A stretch of DNA of 64,000 nt, from the IMG/VR virus record IMGVR_UViG_3300023174_000151, positions 1 to 64,000 of that record; one strand, 5' to 3'. Source of the stretch: a virus. The notes below the pieces were generated by a model. It worked only from the letters and a program-made list of their open reading frames with translations. It was not told the DNA's origin and searched no databases. Both the position numbers and the translations under genes were made by a program. This document shows, in pieces, positions 29,748 through 38,292 of the stretch (position 1 is the first letter of the stretch; every line of letters starts with the position of its first letter).

Positions 29748-31040
29748 ATGAGTAAAAAGAAAACTAAGGTTCTTTGGTGCGCCGATCTGGTGGCAATGAC
29801 CGGTTTTGCCAGGGTAAGTGGTGGAATATTACCGCGTCTACGCGATGATTTTGAGATTGTTTGCATGGCTTCTAATTGGTGGGGTGACCCATGTGATGAG
29901 CAAGTTCTGTATCGCATGTACCCAGCCTCCAACAGGCATCAGACGGCTCCTTTTGGCGAGCAACGGATTCGTGAGATTGTCGAAAAGGAACAACCTGACA
30001 TCGTATTTAGTTTGAATGATCCATGGATTGTGAGTGAACAATATAAACAGATTCAGGATTTACATAAAGCTGGGAAGTTTAAGTTCGTTGGGTACCTCAC
30101 TATGGACTCAATGAATTGGGTAGGTGGTATTGATCCACATATCAATGATTGGGATGCGTTGGTTGCATTTACAGAATTTGGTGCACACGAATTTGTGAAG
30201 GGCGGTGTGACAAAGCCTATTGCTGTTATTCCCCATGGGTTGGATACCAAGGATTTTTATCCTATGGATCAAGGGGAAGCAAGGAAAAGGTTGGGACTAA
30301 AGGAGGACATCTTTATTTGTTTGAATGGGAATCGCAATCAGTTTAGGAAGAGGCAGGATATTACGATCGCTGCGTTTGCCAAGTTTGCGGTAGGTAGACC
30401 TAATGCACAGTTGTATATGCACATGGGGTTAAAGGATCAGGGTTGGGATTTGATGTCGTTATTTGGTAGGGAGATGGTCAAGAATGGCTTAGATCCAAAT
30501 GGAAGGATCATTATGACAGCTAATAATCCTAATCCTCCTAACGTACCTGTGGACATGCTGCGGTCGATCTATAACTGTGCTGACGTTGGTGTTAATACGT
30601 GTAAAGGTGGGGGCTGGGAGCTTGTTAACTTCGAGCATGCGGCATGTCGTATAGCTCAAGTGGTACCGAACCATACGGCAACCAAGGAGATCTTTGAGGG
30701 TTACGGTAAGTTAATTGAATGTAATCACATTGATGTTGATACGAACTACTGCCGTGAGATGCCGTGCCCTAGCACGGAACACCTGACTGAGATTCTGTGT
30801 GAACTGTATGAGTCACCAGTGCTGCTGGAGAAGACTGCACAGGATTGTTACAACCGTGTAACAGATGCACAGTTTAGTTGGGACACAATAGCGTCTCAGT
30901 TTGGCGGCATCTTTGAGGATGTAATGAATGGGGTAGGTCATGAGGTTGCACCAGAGGGGCAGCAGATCGTGAAGGAGGAGAAGAAGAAGAGAAAAAGTAG
31001 GAAGGAACGTGAACGAAAAGAGGTGTGTAGCCTAAAGTAG
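29748..31040 (+). CDS. Group 1 glycosyltransferase, GT4-like (430 aa)
   Basis: GT-B arrangement: N-terminal KVLWCADLVAMTGFARVSGG, middle IAVIPHGLDTKDFYP (typical of GT4), FICLNGNRNQFRKRQDITIA (start of the second Rossmann domain), then DVGVNTCKGGGWELVNFEHA (nucleotide-sugar-binding region with the late Glu). The end is a Lys/Arg/Glu tail. It likely transfers a sugar to DNA, host envelope or a virion component; the target cannot be decided. It is closed by an intrinsic terminator. Confidence 0.85.
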   Translation: MSKKKTKVLWCADLVAMTGFARVSGGILPRLRDDFEIVCMASNWWGDPCDEQVLYRMYPASNRHQTAPFGEQRIREIVEKEQPDIVFSLNDPWIVSEQYKQIQDLHKAGKFKFVGYLTMDSMNWVGGIDPHINDWDALVAFTEFGAHEFVKGGVTKPIAVIPHGLDTKDFYPMDQGEARKRLGLKEDIFICLNGNRNQFRKRQDITIAAFAKFAVGRPNAQLYMHMGLKDQGWDLMSLFGREMVKNGLDPNGRIIMTANNPNPPNVPVDMLRSIYNCADVGVNTCKGGGWELVNFEHAACRIAQVVPNHTATKEIFEGYGKLIECNHIDVDTNYCREMPCPSTEHLTEILCELYESPVLLEKTAQDCYNRVTDAQFSWDTIASQFGGIFEDVMNGVGHEVAPEGQQIVKEEKKKRKSRKERERKEVCSLK

Positions 31041-31059
31041 GTAGTACATAAGTATTGAT

Positions 31060-31086
31060 TCCTCCCGCAAGGGGGGATTTTTTTTG
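31060..31086 (+). terminator. Rho-independent terminator
   Basis: TCCTCCC/GGGGGGA stem (one T-G pair) with GCAA loop and a run of eight T. Ends the nuclease-primase-speD-glycosyltransferase unit. Confidence 0.9.
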
Positions 31087-31100
31087 GCCTGAAACTTGTT

Positions 31101-31301
31101 GAAAACTCCAAACTATAGGTATAGCACGATTTTCATTAGATTCATGGAGTTTCCGACATTTCTGCATCAAAATGTCGTTCGCTATACCGATTCTCATGAG
31201 ACTCACCTAAATGCGTATACAAACCGACATTTCTGCATCGAATTGTCGGAAACCCTATAGAACTAATAAAAACATGGCTATACCTATAGTTTGGAGTTTT
31301 C
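31101..31301. repeat. 201-bp element with 25-bp perfect terminal inverted repeats
   Basis: 31101-31125 and 31277-31301 are perfect inverted copies (25 bp). Inside, GGAGTTTCCGACA 31146-31158 and TGTCGGAAACCC 31244-31255 form a second inverted pair, and CCGACATTTCTGCATC occurs twice (31153-31168, 31224-31239), each copy able to start its own hairpin. No gene lies inside and no target-site duplication is evident. It looks like a MITE-like element, a recombination site or a replication origin. Confidence 0.85.
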
Positions 31302-31347
31302 CCAGCTCTAAGCAACGCTATACTTATTTTGTACCTACGCTTCTCCC

Positions 31348-31683
31348 ATGGGACGCAACTACAAACCAATGCCTCCTCTTTGGAGAATCCAAGAGTTAGT
31401 TGAGTTAACTGATGATCATCCCAGTGGCCTTTACTACCCCCGTAAAAAGAAGTTCGTCACACACAAGCACAAACACTCTGGCCACTATCTAGTGTCACTT
31501 GACGCCGACGTATACCTTGCGCACAGGGTCGTCTACTACCTACGTACAGGCCGAAGCCCTGATCTTTGTTCCATCACCCATCATTCCTATAACAAAGACA
31601 AGGACAACCGTCAGGAGCTCTGTAGCACCGCACCTAAACGCACAACAAAAAAACCTAATCCTCCTTGGATGCAAGACGTCTAA
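31348..31683 (+). CDS. HNH-type homing endonuclease-like protein (111 aa)
   Basis: VYLAHRVVYYLRTGRSPDL followed by ITHHSYNKDKDNRQEL resembles the HNH_3 pattern (AHRxxxxL...HxxxxxxDNRxxNL). It would be a small freestanding endonuclease. It begins 46 bases after the inverted-repeat element and its stop overlaps the ATG of the next HNH-like gene. An overlapping ORF (31499-31717) in another frame is a shadow. Confidence 0.6.
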   Translation: MGRNYKPMPPLWRIQELVELTDDHPSGLYYPRKKKFVTHKHKHSGHYLVSLDADVYLAHRVVYYLRTGRSPDLCSITHHSYNKDKDNRQELCSTAPKRTTKKPNPPWMQDV

Positions 31684-32354
31684 TGACAAACGTTCTCAAG
31701 AAGGTGTTGAAGACTAACTTTCGTTATGTCCCAGGTATCGACAGCCTCGACGAAGGGCAGCTTGACGAATATGGGTACTACAAAGGTTATCCTTGTCCAC
31801 ACCACCACCACATCAGGGACAAACAAAATCACTGGTGTTACCACTGTGTCGTAAAGATCCTGTCCAACACCTGTGGCTTCAATACGAACTTTCTTCATCC
31901 GTACTACAACCACAAGTACGAACAACTGTGGAAAAACATTGAGGTGGGTGATCTTGATGAGTGTTGGGAAATAGATTTACCTGGGAGCAGAAGTCCTAAA
32001 CGCATTGGCTTTCCTTCTTATCGCTCACGATTCACTGGACGTGCGATAGAAAATGTCACACCACACAAGGTGATCTACCAGTGTGCTTGGGGTGATATAG
32101 GTGCAATGACAGTGTCTAGGGCTTGTGGTAACCCCTGGTGCGCCAACCCATTACATCTGGTCTCAAGCTGGAATATTGGCTTACCACCTTCCTCTATAAC
32201 ACCGTTTATACGTACGTTTGAACCTACGCATGTAATGGCACTCATCAAAGCAAAGAAAGAAGGGCGAGAACAAGAGTTAATTCAGCGGTACCACAAGCAA
32301 GTAATACGTAATCCCTTATGTGCAAAAGACGCACCTTACTACGATGAAGGTTGA
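31683..32354 (+). CDS. HNH-like/zinc-binding cyanophage protein (223 aa)
   Basis: YPCPHHHHIRD...HWCYHCVVKI shows paired Cys and His of a zinc finger; then DLDECWEIDL, HKVIYQCAWGDIGAMTVSR and CGNPWCANPLHL, the CxNPxHL signature of HNH nucleases. I recall similar proteins next to cyanophage structural or recombination genes. It is probably a nuclease or DNA-binding protein. ATG 31683 overlaps the upstream stop; the upstream in-frame ATG at 31665 is less likely. Confidence 0.62.
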   Translation: MTNVLKKVLKTNFRYVPGIDSLDEGQLDEYGYYKGYPCPHHHHIRDKQNHWCYHCVVKILSNTCGFNTNFLHPYYNHKYEQLWKNIEVGDLDECWEIDLPGSRSPKRIGFPSYRSRFTGRAIENVTPHKVIYQCAWGDIGAMTVSRACGNPWCANPLHLVSSWNIGLPPSSITPFIRTFEPTHVMALIKAKKEGREQELIQRYHKQVIRNPLCAKDAPYYDEG

Positions 32355-32396
32355 GTTTTCAGAATTAGAATATACAAACGGAACATTGATAAAATA

Positions 32397-33521
32397 ATGG
32401 CACGCACTTCTGCTGTAGCTCAAGATCGTCGTAGTTTAAACAATCCATTAAACCTTGGCACCTTTTCTTCTACTTCTTTACGTTATCTAAAAGGTTCTTT
32501 AGGTCCCAAGAATAAAATTGTTGGTTATGCTGACACCAATCAACTTTCTAACGGTGGTTTTGGTGGAGGCGCTTATACTAATTGGTTTTCAATTACAATT
32601 ACTGATCCCGCTTGGATTATTATTGCTAAAGGTAATCCTCGACCACAGTACATTCAAACATCAACATATGATCTAAATAAAAATCCAATTCAGGGAGAAG
32701 CAATTTTTGACGCTGATTCAGTTACTGACGGTTTAAAAACAAACGGAGAAGTTTATATTCCATATCTGGACACTATGATGAGTGCTCAGTCAGATTTATA
32801 CAACACATTTGCAAGGTCACGTTTAGATCGTGGTGATGAACGTTATTATCCATTGGAAGTAGGAAGTTATTTAATATGTATTTCAACAACACGTAATGAA
32901 CCTCTTGATTATGAGGTAGGTGTTGTTATTGAATTTCCAGTAACAGAATTATTTGTTGGCTTAGAAGATACTGATGAATCTGGTTTATTCTTACAAGAAA
33001 CTGCAATTGACTTTACACGGACTATTACCGTCTCATCAACTATTACTGTTGATACAATAATAACTTCTAACTTTGACCGGCCTAATGCTTTTACTGAGAA
33101 TATCTGTACAATCAATGCTGGTATAACTGTTGAAGTTGGTTTGTTTCAAAGTAATCCAGATATAACTTTTACACCTTCTGCTACTGTTCTTATTTCTTCA
33201 CCTGTAATTATTAATACACTAATATCTTCAAACGCTTTTTCTGTAACTACATGTACTATAAATTTTGGTGTAACAGTTACCATATCATCAACTTCTATTT
33301 GGTTTATTTCTTTATTCTCTGGTTCTACTTGGCTTATTGATGTGCCAATACCTTCTTCTCAAGACGATGACTTTAAAATTATCATAGACCCAGGGGGAGA
33401 ATCTTCTTTTGCTGGTTTCCATGACCATTCTTTAACTGAGTGGAAAAATGCGTGGGAAAGCCAACATCAAAGCACAGATGTTTTTCCTGAACTCTTTGCT
33501 TCTTTAACAAACAGACTATGA
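32397..33521 (+). CDS. Virion appendage-like protein (374 aa)
   Basis: The second half is a run of Thr/Ile/Ser-rich beta strands (RTITVSSTITVDTIITSNF; TFTPSATVLISSPVIINTLI) typical of fibre or adhesin-like phage proteins; the first half has a mixed domain. It lacks the S74 chaperone found in the 945-aa fibre. It is followed by an overlapping gene (ATGA). The start ATG is preceded immediately by TGATAAAATA. Confidence 0.55.
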   Translation: MARTSAVAQDRRSLNNPLNLGTFSSTSLRYLKGSLGPKNKIVGYADTNQLSNGGFGGGAYTNWFSITITDPAWIIIAKGNPRPQYIQTSTYDLNKNPIQGEAIFDADSVTDGLKTNGEVYIPYLDTMMSAQSDLYNTFARSRLDRGDERYYPLEVGSYLICISTTRNEPLDYEVGVVIEFPVTELFVGLEDTDESGLFLQETAIDFTRTITVSSTITVDTIITSNFDRPNAFTENICTINAGITVEVGLFQSNPDITFTPSATVLISSPVIINTLISSNAFSVTTCTINFGVTVTISSTSIWFISLFSGSTWLIDVPIPSSQDDDFKIIIDPGGESSFAGFHDHSLTEWKNAWESQHQSTDVFPELFASLTNRL

Positions 33522-33940
33522 TTTCAAGAAAAAAGAAAACAAAAACAGTTGTACTACCAGGTGGTCTCTTACTTAAGATGCGTTTGCTCCCTTGGATACG
33601 TACAGAGAAAGGTTGTGTATGGCTCGCAAGCTTAGCTATTGGTCGTTCCAAACGACAGATAAATGATTGGATGGATCGTAGAAAGAAAAAATCAGTAGCT
33701 AAATTAGATAAAAGTTTAAACGGCACTTTTGGTCCTAAAACACAAGCAATTGCAATACGTCAAGTACGTCAGTGGGTAGATGAATTACCAAAGGGGGAAT
33801 CAATCGCCTTACGTTGTGAGTCAACTGTTTCTGATAAACAGTTTCGTGTGTGGAAGAAATGGTTTACAAAACATGAAGATATAAGGTGGGAAATATCAGA
33901 AGAACACAAATCTTTTTTCTTTTACAAATCAATACTGTAA
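33518..33940 (+). CDS. Small basic hypothetical protein (140 aa)
   Basis: Strongly basic first part (RKKKTKTVVLPG, RSKRQINDWMDRRKKK), then a mixed domain ending in WEISEEHKSFFFY. No membrane segment. Unrecognised. It overlaps the upstream appendage-like gene by four bases; a minus-strand ORF over it is a shadow. Confidence 0.55.
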   Translation: MISRKKKTKTVVLPGGLLLKMRLLPWIRTEKGCVWLASLAIGRSKRQINDWMDRRKKKSVAKLDKSLNGTFGPKTQAIAIRQVRQWVDELPKGESIALRCESTVSDKQFRVWKKWFTKHEDIRWEISEEHKSFFFYKSIL

Positions 33941-33964
33941 AATAAAAGTAATCAAGTAAGTTTC

Positions 33965-34126
33965 ATGAATTTTTCCAAGTACCTCGAAGTAGCTCTTGCT
34001 ATCCATGCAGCAGCTAGTGTTATTACAGCTTTGACTCCAACACCAAAAGATGACGGTCTTGTTCGTCAGTTCTATAAGGTAATTGAAATCTTAGCTTTAG
34101 TTGTAGGTAAAGCTAAACAACGTTGA
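33965..34126 (+). CDS. Small membrane protein, candidate holin (53 aa)
   Basis: MNFSKYLEVALAIHAAASVI then ALTPTPKDD and a second hydrophobic segment (VIEILALVVGKAKQR). Two short hydrophobic segments with a TPTPKDD linker are seen in many small phage proteins placed near lysis genes. Here it faces the endolysin gene (34129, convergent). Holin is an inference from size, hydrophobicity and place. A TGTAAAATAAAAG box precedes the ATG. Confidence 0.6.
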   Translation: MNFSKYLEVALAIHAAASVITALTPTPKDDGLVRQFYKVIEILALVVGKAKQR

Positions 34127-34128
34127 GT

Positions 34129-35220
34129 TCAGGTGAGAACACACCAACCGGAACCTGGCCCTTCGACTAGCCATCTAGGGTTAAAATTTTTGTAGCTATA
34201 TTTGCGTTTAGCACCATTAGTACTTACATATTCACCAGACAATAAATCTATTTCGCCCCAGGGATCGTTGACAATATAACCAGTATCGTCGTAACCAATA
34301 ATACAAAGCCAATGCCCACCTCCTCGTGGTGAATTTACAGGACCATGGTGGAGAAAACCGACAGGAACAGGTTTGTTATTGTTGATTTGCTTCTTAATTA
34401 ACTCGACTGTACCTTTAACACTAAAGCGTGCTTCTACGCCATACTTAAACAAAGCTTTAATTTGCGCTGTGCTATCCGTGCTATCACCATAAGTAAACAC
34501 AGTTTTAATGTAGTCATCATCACCTGTTATTGCTTTGGGTTTCAGATATTTCAACATCATGGCACAACTAGAACTAAAGCATGTTCTACCTGCGTCTCTG
34601 TAGTTATCCCTTTGACTCATGTAAAAAACAGGTAGGGGATTTACTTTTGGTACGTCACCCCCTGGTGCCTCAAGCTTTTGATCCATTATCTGAATCACTT
34701 TCGTGGGGTATCCAGGATCTGTTGCATAGCCTTGTTCTTTAAGTTGTTCTGCTGCTGCATTACGATTTGGTGCGTTGTTAACACCTTTGTATCCTTCGTA
34801 ATCTTTGTACCATCGGTCAACGAGATAGGAAACACAAGTACGTAGGTCAGGAAAATCAAGGAACCCATCAGTAATTGTGATCCAGTTGCCGTTAATAAAT
34901 TCCTGCGTAGATTGATTAGTTCCTGATCCTTTAAGTCCAAAGTAGTTGTTCTTACCCGAGACATGTTTTCCCCAGTTTGATTCCAATGCCCATTGTGCTG
35001 CTACTAATTCTGGATATTTGGCACCAGAAACTTTAGCTGCTGCTGTAATACCATCCCAATCATTGGTATAAGTGTCTTGAGCAGAAGCATTCGTACGGTA
35101 CTTAACAAAGAATTCTTTTAGTTTATCAGCTGGAATGTTAGTTTCCAGCCAATTAAACGCATCTGTTTGTTCTTTAAGTCCTTTATAGAACCTAGCTGCA
35201 TCGGTAAGTTTGTCTGCCAT
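34129..35220 (-). CDS. Endolysin: glucosaminidase domain plus C39-like peptidase domain (363 aa)
   Basis: Residues about 60-190 show the glucosaminidase pattern: YPELVAAQWALESNWGKHVS (catalytic Glu in ALESNW), YFGLKG, FPDLRTCVSYLVDRW and ATDPGYPTKVI. Residues about 200-363 fit a peptidase C39-type fold: AGRTCFSSSCAMMLKYLKP (Cys), GGGHWLCIIGYDDTG (His) and VNDPWGE (Asp). It would cut both glycan and peptide bonds of the host wall, with the nearby small membrane protein as candidate holin. The end reaches within two bases of that gene, tail to tail. Confidence 0.82.
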   Translation of the reverse strand: MADKLTDAARFYKGLKEQTDAFNWLETNIPADKLKEFFVKYRTNASAQDTYTNDWDGITAAAKVSGAKYPELVAAQWALESNWGKHVSGKNNYFGLKGSGTNQSTQEFINGNWITITDGFLDFPDLRTCVSYLVDRWYKDYEGYKGVNNAPNRNAAAEQLKEQGYATDPGYPTKVIQIMDQKLEAPGGDVPKVNPLPVFYMSQRDNYRDAGRTCFSSSCAMMLKYLKPKAITGDDDYIKTVFTYGDSTDSTAQIKALFKYGVEARFSVKGTVELIKKQINNNKPVPVGFLHHGPVNSPRGGGHWLCIIGYDDTGYIVNDPWGEIDLLSGEYVSTNGAKRKYSYKNFNPRWLVEGPGSGWCVLT

Positions 35221-35227
35221 GATTTAA

Positions 35228-35407
35228 TCAATCAACAACATCAACTTCGTTTGTCTCAACAGGGTCTGCTTCTGGAGCAAACTCAAGAGTTTCTACTAGT
35301 TGACCAATGAGATTAACAGCAAAACCAATTAGATTGTGATCACCAGTAGCACGAGCCGAACCAAAGGAATTAATGGCACTAACCAACTCAGATTTTTTGC
35401 AAGCCAT
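35228..35407 (-). CDS. Small acidic cyanophage-type protein (59 aa)
   Basis: KKSELVSAINSFGSARATGD followed by NLIGFAVNLIGQLVETLEF and an acidic tail. The pattern (AINS...ARATGD...LVETLEFAP) recalls a small conserved protein of cyanophages and cyanobacteria. Function unknown. It lies seven bases upstream of the endolysin gene. Confidence 0.6.
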   Translation of the reverse strand: MACKKSELVSAINSFGSARATGDHNLIGFAVNLIGQLVETLEFAPEADPVETNEVDVVD

Positions 35408-35440
35408 GATGTGTAGATAACTGTTTAAAATATAGCAGAA

Positions 35441-35770
35441 TTAATTGTTCCAGGGGATACCCTGTGCATTTGTTGGATGTAGTTTCTGTTCGATCTGAGC
35501 AGCTAATGCTGTGGCAATATCAGAAACCTGTTCTTCTCCCAGGGCATCCTGCACCCAACCTACGACAGTTTCTTTGGTTAAATTTTCGTAAGGAATAAAA
35601 TTCTCTGGATCTTCAGCAACAGTAAAACCAATGCTGCCGTAGCAGCCAGCACTCTCACCTTGATCTTGTAAATTTACTGTCCAGTGTGCGGTATATACAG
35701 CACCATCTCTTAGATGACGTTCGAGTTGAGCAATATTCCATTCAGGTGTAGCAGGAGTAACGTCAGTCAT
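35441..35770 (-). CDS. Cyanophage-type small protein, DUF7936-like (109 aa)
   Basis: WNIAQLERHLRDGAVYTAHW, CYGSIGFTV, IPYENLTKETVVGWVQDALG and a GIPWNN end match a family I recall as widespread in cyanophages (DUF7936-like). It is probably a small virion-related or baseplate-associated protein, role unproven. A TATAATAAGAAAAAA box lies upstream of the start. Confidence 0.65.
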   Translation of the reverse strand: MTDVTPATPEWNIAQLERHLRDGAVYTAHWTVNLQDQGESAGCYGSIGFTVAEDPENFIPYENLTKETVVGWVQDALGEEQVSDIATALAAQIEQKLHPTNAQGIPWNN

Positions 35771-35801
35771 AAAACTCTTTTTTCTTATTATAGGTCAGTT
35801 T

Positions 35802-36656
35802 TTACAATTCTGGCATTTCGTATTCTTTTGTGCTGTTGCAATAGTGTTTAAAGATGATCTCACTTGTGTTCCCTGCCCATGATGCTACCTGTGGTACAGG
35901 AATACCAGCTTCTATCCAGCAACTGATCGCAGTGTGGCGACAATCGTAGGGACGGTATAGGTGAGAAATTACTCTTGTGTCATGTAAAGGCTTTAGTTTT
36001 TTACGGAAGTAACTTTGAAAAGCTACTCGATCCCAAGGAAAAATAAAATCATTTTCCTTTGGTACTTTTTCAAGAAGCTCTTGGCACTTGTTGTTGAGTG
36101 GGACCCAGCGTTTCTTGTTGGTTTTAGTACTGTTCTTTAAACCGTGTGTAAGGGTGTAGTTCTGATGTACAAGAATCTTATTTTCTTTAATATCATCCCA
36201 GCGTAAAGCCCGCACTTCTCCTGTACGCATTGCTGTTTGAAGCATGAATTCTGTGTACCAAGACCAATTAACATTCCTATATGTACGCTTTGCCGCTAAT
36301 GCGGCTAACACTATACCTATTTCATTTCTAGGAATAACAATAATCTCTTCATCTTTCTGTGGCGGCTTAGGCATTTTAAAGCTAGCCAAAGGATTCTTGT
36401 CCATATGTCCTACATCTTCTTGTGCTGCCCATTTGTACATTGTTTTTGCGTACATCGCTACACGCCTGGAAGCAAGCACAGGCTTTTCTCCCAGTATCCA
36501 GATCATGACCTTTCGTGCTTCGCTGATGTCTTGTACTGGACAACGGGATAACCATTTTGTGGTTTGCCTGTAATCAGATGTAAGGCTAGTGGGACACAGC
36601 GAAATTGAACGTTCTTCCAGGAAGGCGTTCCATAATTCTTTGAGTTCTAGTGCCAT
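35802..36656 (-). CDS. int: Tyrosine-type integrase/recombinase (284 aa)
   Basis: N-terminal SAM-like DNA-binding helices (LWNAFLEERSISLCPTSLT), then the catalytic domain: AMRTGEVRALRW (first Arg), YDCRHTAIS (second Arg box, with Tyr in place of the first His, which occurs in the family), VPQVASWAGNTSEIIFKHY (His/Trp region and nucleophile Tyr). Length is standard. It would insert the phage genome into the host chromosome or resolve dimers. I could not identify an attP core. It is followed to the right by a divergent KilA-N gene, as in lysogeny regions. Confidence 0.9.
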   Translation of the reverse strand: MALELKELWNAFLEERSISLCPTSLTSDYRQTTKWLSRCPVQDISEARKVMIWILGEKPVLASRRVAMYAKTMYKWAAQEDVGHMDKNPLASFKMPKPPQKDEEIIVIPRNEIGIVLAALAAKRTYRNVNWSWYTEFMLQTAMRTGEVRALRWDDIKENKILVHQNYTLTHGLKNSTKTNKKRWVPLNNKCQELLEKVPKENDFIFPWDRVAFQSYFRKKLKPLHDTRVISHLYRPYDCRHTAISCWIEAGIPVPQVASWAGNTSEIIFKHYCNSTKEYEMPEL

Positions 36657-36728
36657 GGGATTGAGTGGTGTAAAGGGTTACACTACGCTGTTACGCACTA
36701 CTGGTCAATCCCTGTCTTTGCTACCATA

Positions 36729-36756
36729 AAAAAAGGACGGCTGTTACCCCGTCCTT
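36729..36756 (-). terminator. Minus-strand terminator upstream of integrase
   Basis: AAGGACGG/CCGTCCTT stem followed on the minus strand by a run of T. It would stop minus transcripts before the integrase. On the + strand the same hairpin lies eight bases before the KilA-N ATG. Confidence 0.72.
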
Positions 36757-36764
36757 ACCTTCTC

Positions 36765-37514
36765 ATGGATAGCCTAACACCCTCTGACTCATTTGTTGTT
36801 CGTGTATGGAACGACACTCCGATCTCTCGACGCACCAGCGATAGTTACGTTAACGCCACGGCAATGTGCCGAGCCAACGGCAAACGGTGGACCAAATACC
36901 GCGAGTCGGACCGGGCTAACGAGTATTTGGAAGCCCTTTCGACCGAAGCCCGAATTTCGGTCCACGCTTTGATCGAGTCCCGCGCCGGAGGTATTGATGG
37001 GGGCGAAACCTGGATTCACCCCCAGGTTGCTATTGACTTGGCTCGCTGGATTAATGCACCATTCGCAGTGTGGATGGATGGTTGGTTTCTTGAACAATTT
37101 GAAAATACACAAAAACAAAAAGCTGAACCACAACCTGCAATTTCTGGCGCAAACATACTTAACTTGTTAAAAGAATCTGTAGATTTTATTAAAGAGTTAG
37201 GGTGCCTTGAAGATAGGGATTGTATTTTGTTTTCAGATTTAGCTAGAAATAACGCAATGCGTGTTAACTCAGACTTTCTTCTTCCCCCTGGGGACGAGGA
37301 AATAACCATAAGTGATGCTTATCTAGAGTTATTCCAAAAGAATTTACCACGCAATCAAATGAGTAATGTTGGTAAATTTGTTGCTCAAAAATACCGTGTT
37401 GAGTTTAAACAAGAGCCGCCAACACGTATTCAATATGTAGATGGCGCTCCAAGGAGAGTTAAAAGCTATCAAAAAAACTGGTTGACTTCAGTGCTTACAT
37501 TACTTAAAGATTAG
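36765..37514 (+). CDS. KilA-N domain protein, probable antirepressor/regulator (249 aa)
   Basis: The first 115 residues show the KilA-N signature: SDSYVNATAMCRANGKRWTK, RANEYLEAL and GGETWIHPQVAIDLARWINA with FAVWMDGWF. KilA-N domains bind DNA and are common in phage antirepressors. The C-terminal half (about 130-249) is unrecognised, with a basic end. The 5' 300 bases are GC-richer than the rest, suggesting the KilA-N part was acquired separately. It is the only + gene between two blocks of minus genes, consistent with a switch role. Confidence 0.85.
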   Translation: MDSLTPSDSFVVRVWNDTPISRRTSDSYVNATAMCRANGKRWTKYRESDRANEYLEALSTEARISVHALIESRAGGIDGGETWIHPQVAIDLARWINAPFAVWMDGWFLEQFENTQKQKAEPQPAISGANILNLLKESVDFIKELGCLEDRDCILFSDLARNNAMRVNSDFLLPPGDEEITISDAYLELFQKNLPRNQMSNVGKFVAQKYRVEFKQEPPTRIQYVDGAPRRVKSYQKNWLTSVLTLLKD

Positions 37515-37674
37515 TTGTTTCAACCTGCTCGTCAATCTCCTTAGCGTCAGGGGGAATTGTATTTAGAACATATTGAGAAATAACGCGGTAACAGCCCAAT
37601 GCTTCTTCCGTGTCCATTCCACCATTTACTAGATCAACAGCAGCTTGCAGGACGTCGTTTTGTTGTGGTGTCAT
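37504..37674 (-). CDS. Small hypothetical protein (56 aa)
   Basis: MTPQQNDVLQAAVDLVNGGM followed by DTEEALGCYRVISQYVLNTI and an acidic end; a compact helical protein whose stop overlaps the KilA-N stop by 11 bases. The VNGGMxTEEAL pattern looks like a cyanobacterial small protein, no named family. Two operator-like inverted repeats lie directly upstream. Confidence 0.55.
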   Translation of the reverse strand: MTPQQNDVLQAAVDLVNGGMDTEEALGCYRVISQYVLNTIPPDAKEIDEQVETTNL

Positions 37675-37682
37675 TTGATGTT

Positions 37683-37743
37683 CCCGTTCGGGTAGAAAGT
37701 CGGATATCTTCCGATTATGTGGCCAAAACTTACCGTTCGGTAA
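37683..37743 (-). promoter_or_regulatory. Two operator-like inverted repeats (CCGTTCGG core)
   Basis: CCCGTTCGGG 37683-37692 and TTACCGTTCGGTAA 37730-37743 share the core CCGTTCGG and lie 47 bases apart. A third dyad TCGGA-N5-TCCGA lies between them (37700-37714). They sit just upstream of the small minus gene and downstream of 37784, as expected for repressor sites in a lysogeny region. Confidence 0.55.
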
Positions 37744-37783
37744 TAATAAAATTAAGTCTAGTGTTGTTTAGTCAGGATGTAGG

Positions 37784-38119
37784 TTAGGTAAAAAACGTAA
37801 ACCAAGTTCTTATGGCATCACCTGTAGCTGTACCTGGTGATGTACGTACTGCTTTTAATAATTGTTTAGGGTTAGTAAACAGTTGTGAGCCTGTGTCCTG
37901 GTACAACGTAAACCACACACCCTCGGTATTGTGTGTACCAGGGGGGACATTTGCGAATACGCGAAAGCTACCACCGTCAAATGTACGACTTACTCCAGCA
38001 GCAGGTGGTACCACACCACAAGCTTTAAGTACGGATGCCTTGAGTACCGACTCAGGAATAACAGCTAGTTGGCGCCAGGAGGGTTGAGTTCCTGTAACTG
38101 AAGTGTCGTCAATAGACAT
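37784..38119 (-). CDS. Hypothetical protein (111 aa)
   Basis: SIDDTSVTGTQPSWRQLAVI, beta-rich middle (FDGGSFRVFANVPPGTHNTE, VWFTLYQDTG) and a Thr/Phe end. It resembles small virion or fibre-associated proteins more than regulators, no family named. The plus-strand ORF 37812-38087 is its shadow. Confidence 0.55.
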   Translation of the reverse strand: MSIDDTSVTGTQPSWRQLAVIPESVLKASVLKACGVVPPAAGVSRTFDGGSFRVFANVPPGTHNTEGVWFTLYQDTGSQLFTNPKQLLKAVRTSPGTATGDAIRTWFTFFT

Positions 38120-38292
38120 TGCTTGCCCTAACTAGACTTTTCATAGAATAGCCTTTTGTTAAAATCGTGAAAAAGCAAGTCTAGCAAACAAAAAATGTAC
38201 CTACCAGACCTACGGTGTGCAAAAACATTATGTTCAGTAAGTTGAACACTACGTCAGTTACTGTCCGCGTTGGTGAACAGTAGTGGCGTTGA
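38120..38292. other. Gene-free stretch with inverted repeats
   Basis: No gene. CTAGACTT 38132-38139 and AAGTCTAG 38177-38184 form an 8-bp inverted repeat around an AT-rich centre. Further right GTTCA/TGAAC and TACTGT/ACAGTA hairpins occur. It could hold a promoter or the missing attachment site, but no known motif is evident. Confidence 0.45.

Noticed and set aside
31101-31301. Insertion sequence with transposase
   Set aside because: Terminal inverted repeats are present but there is no coding sequence inside and no target-site duplication.
35771-36764. attP next to the integrase
   Set aside because: I saw no tRNA 3'-end-like segment or clear arm-site repeats on either side of the integrase.
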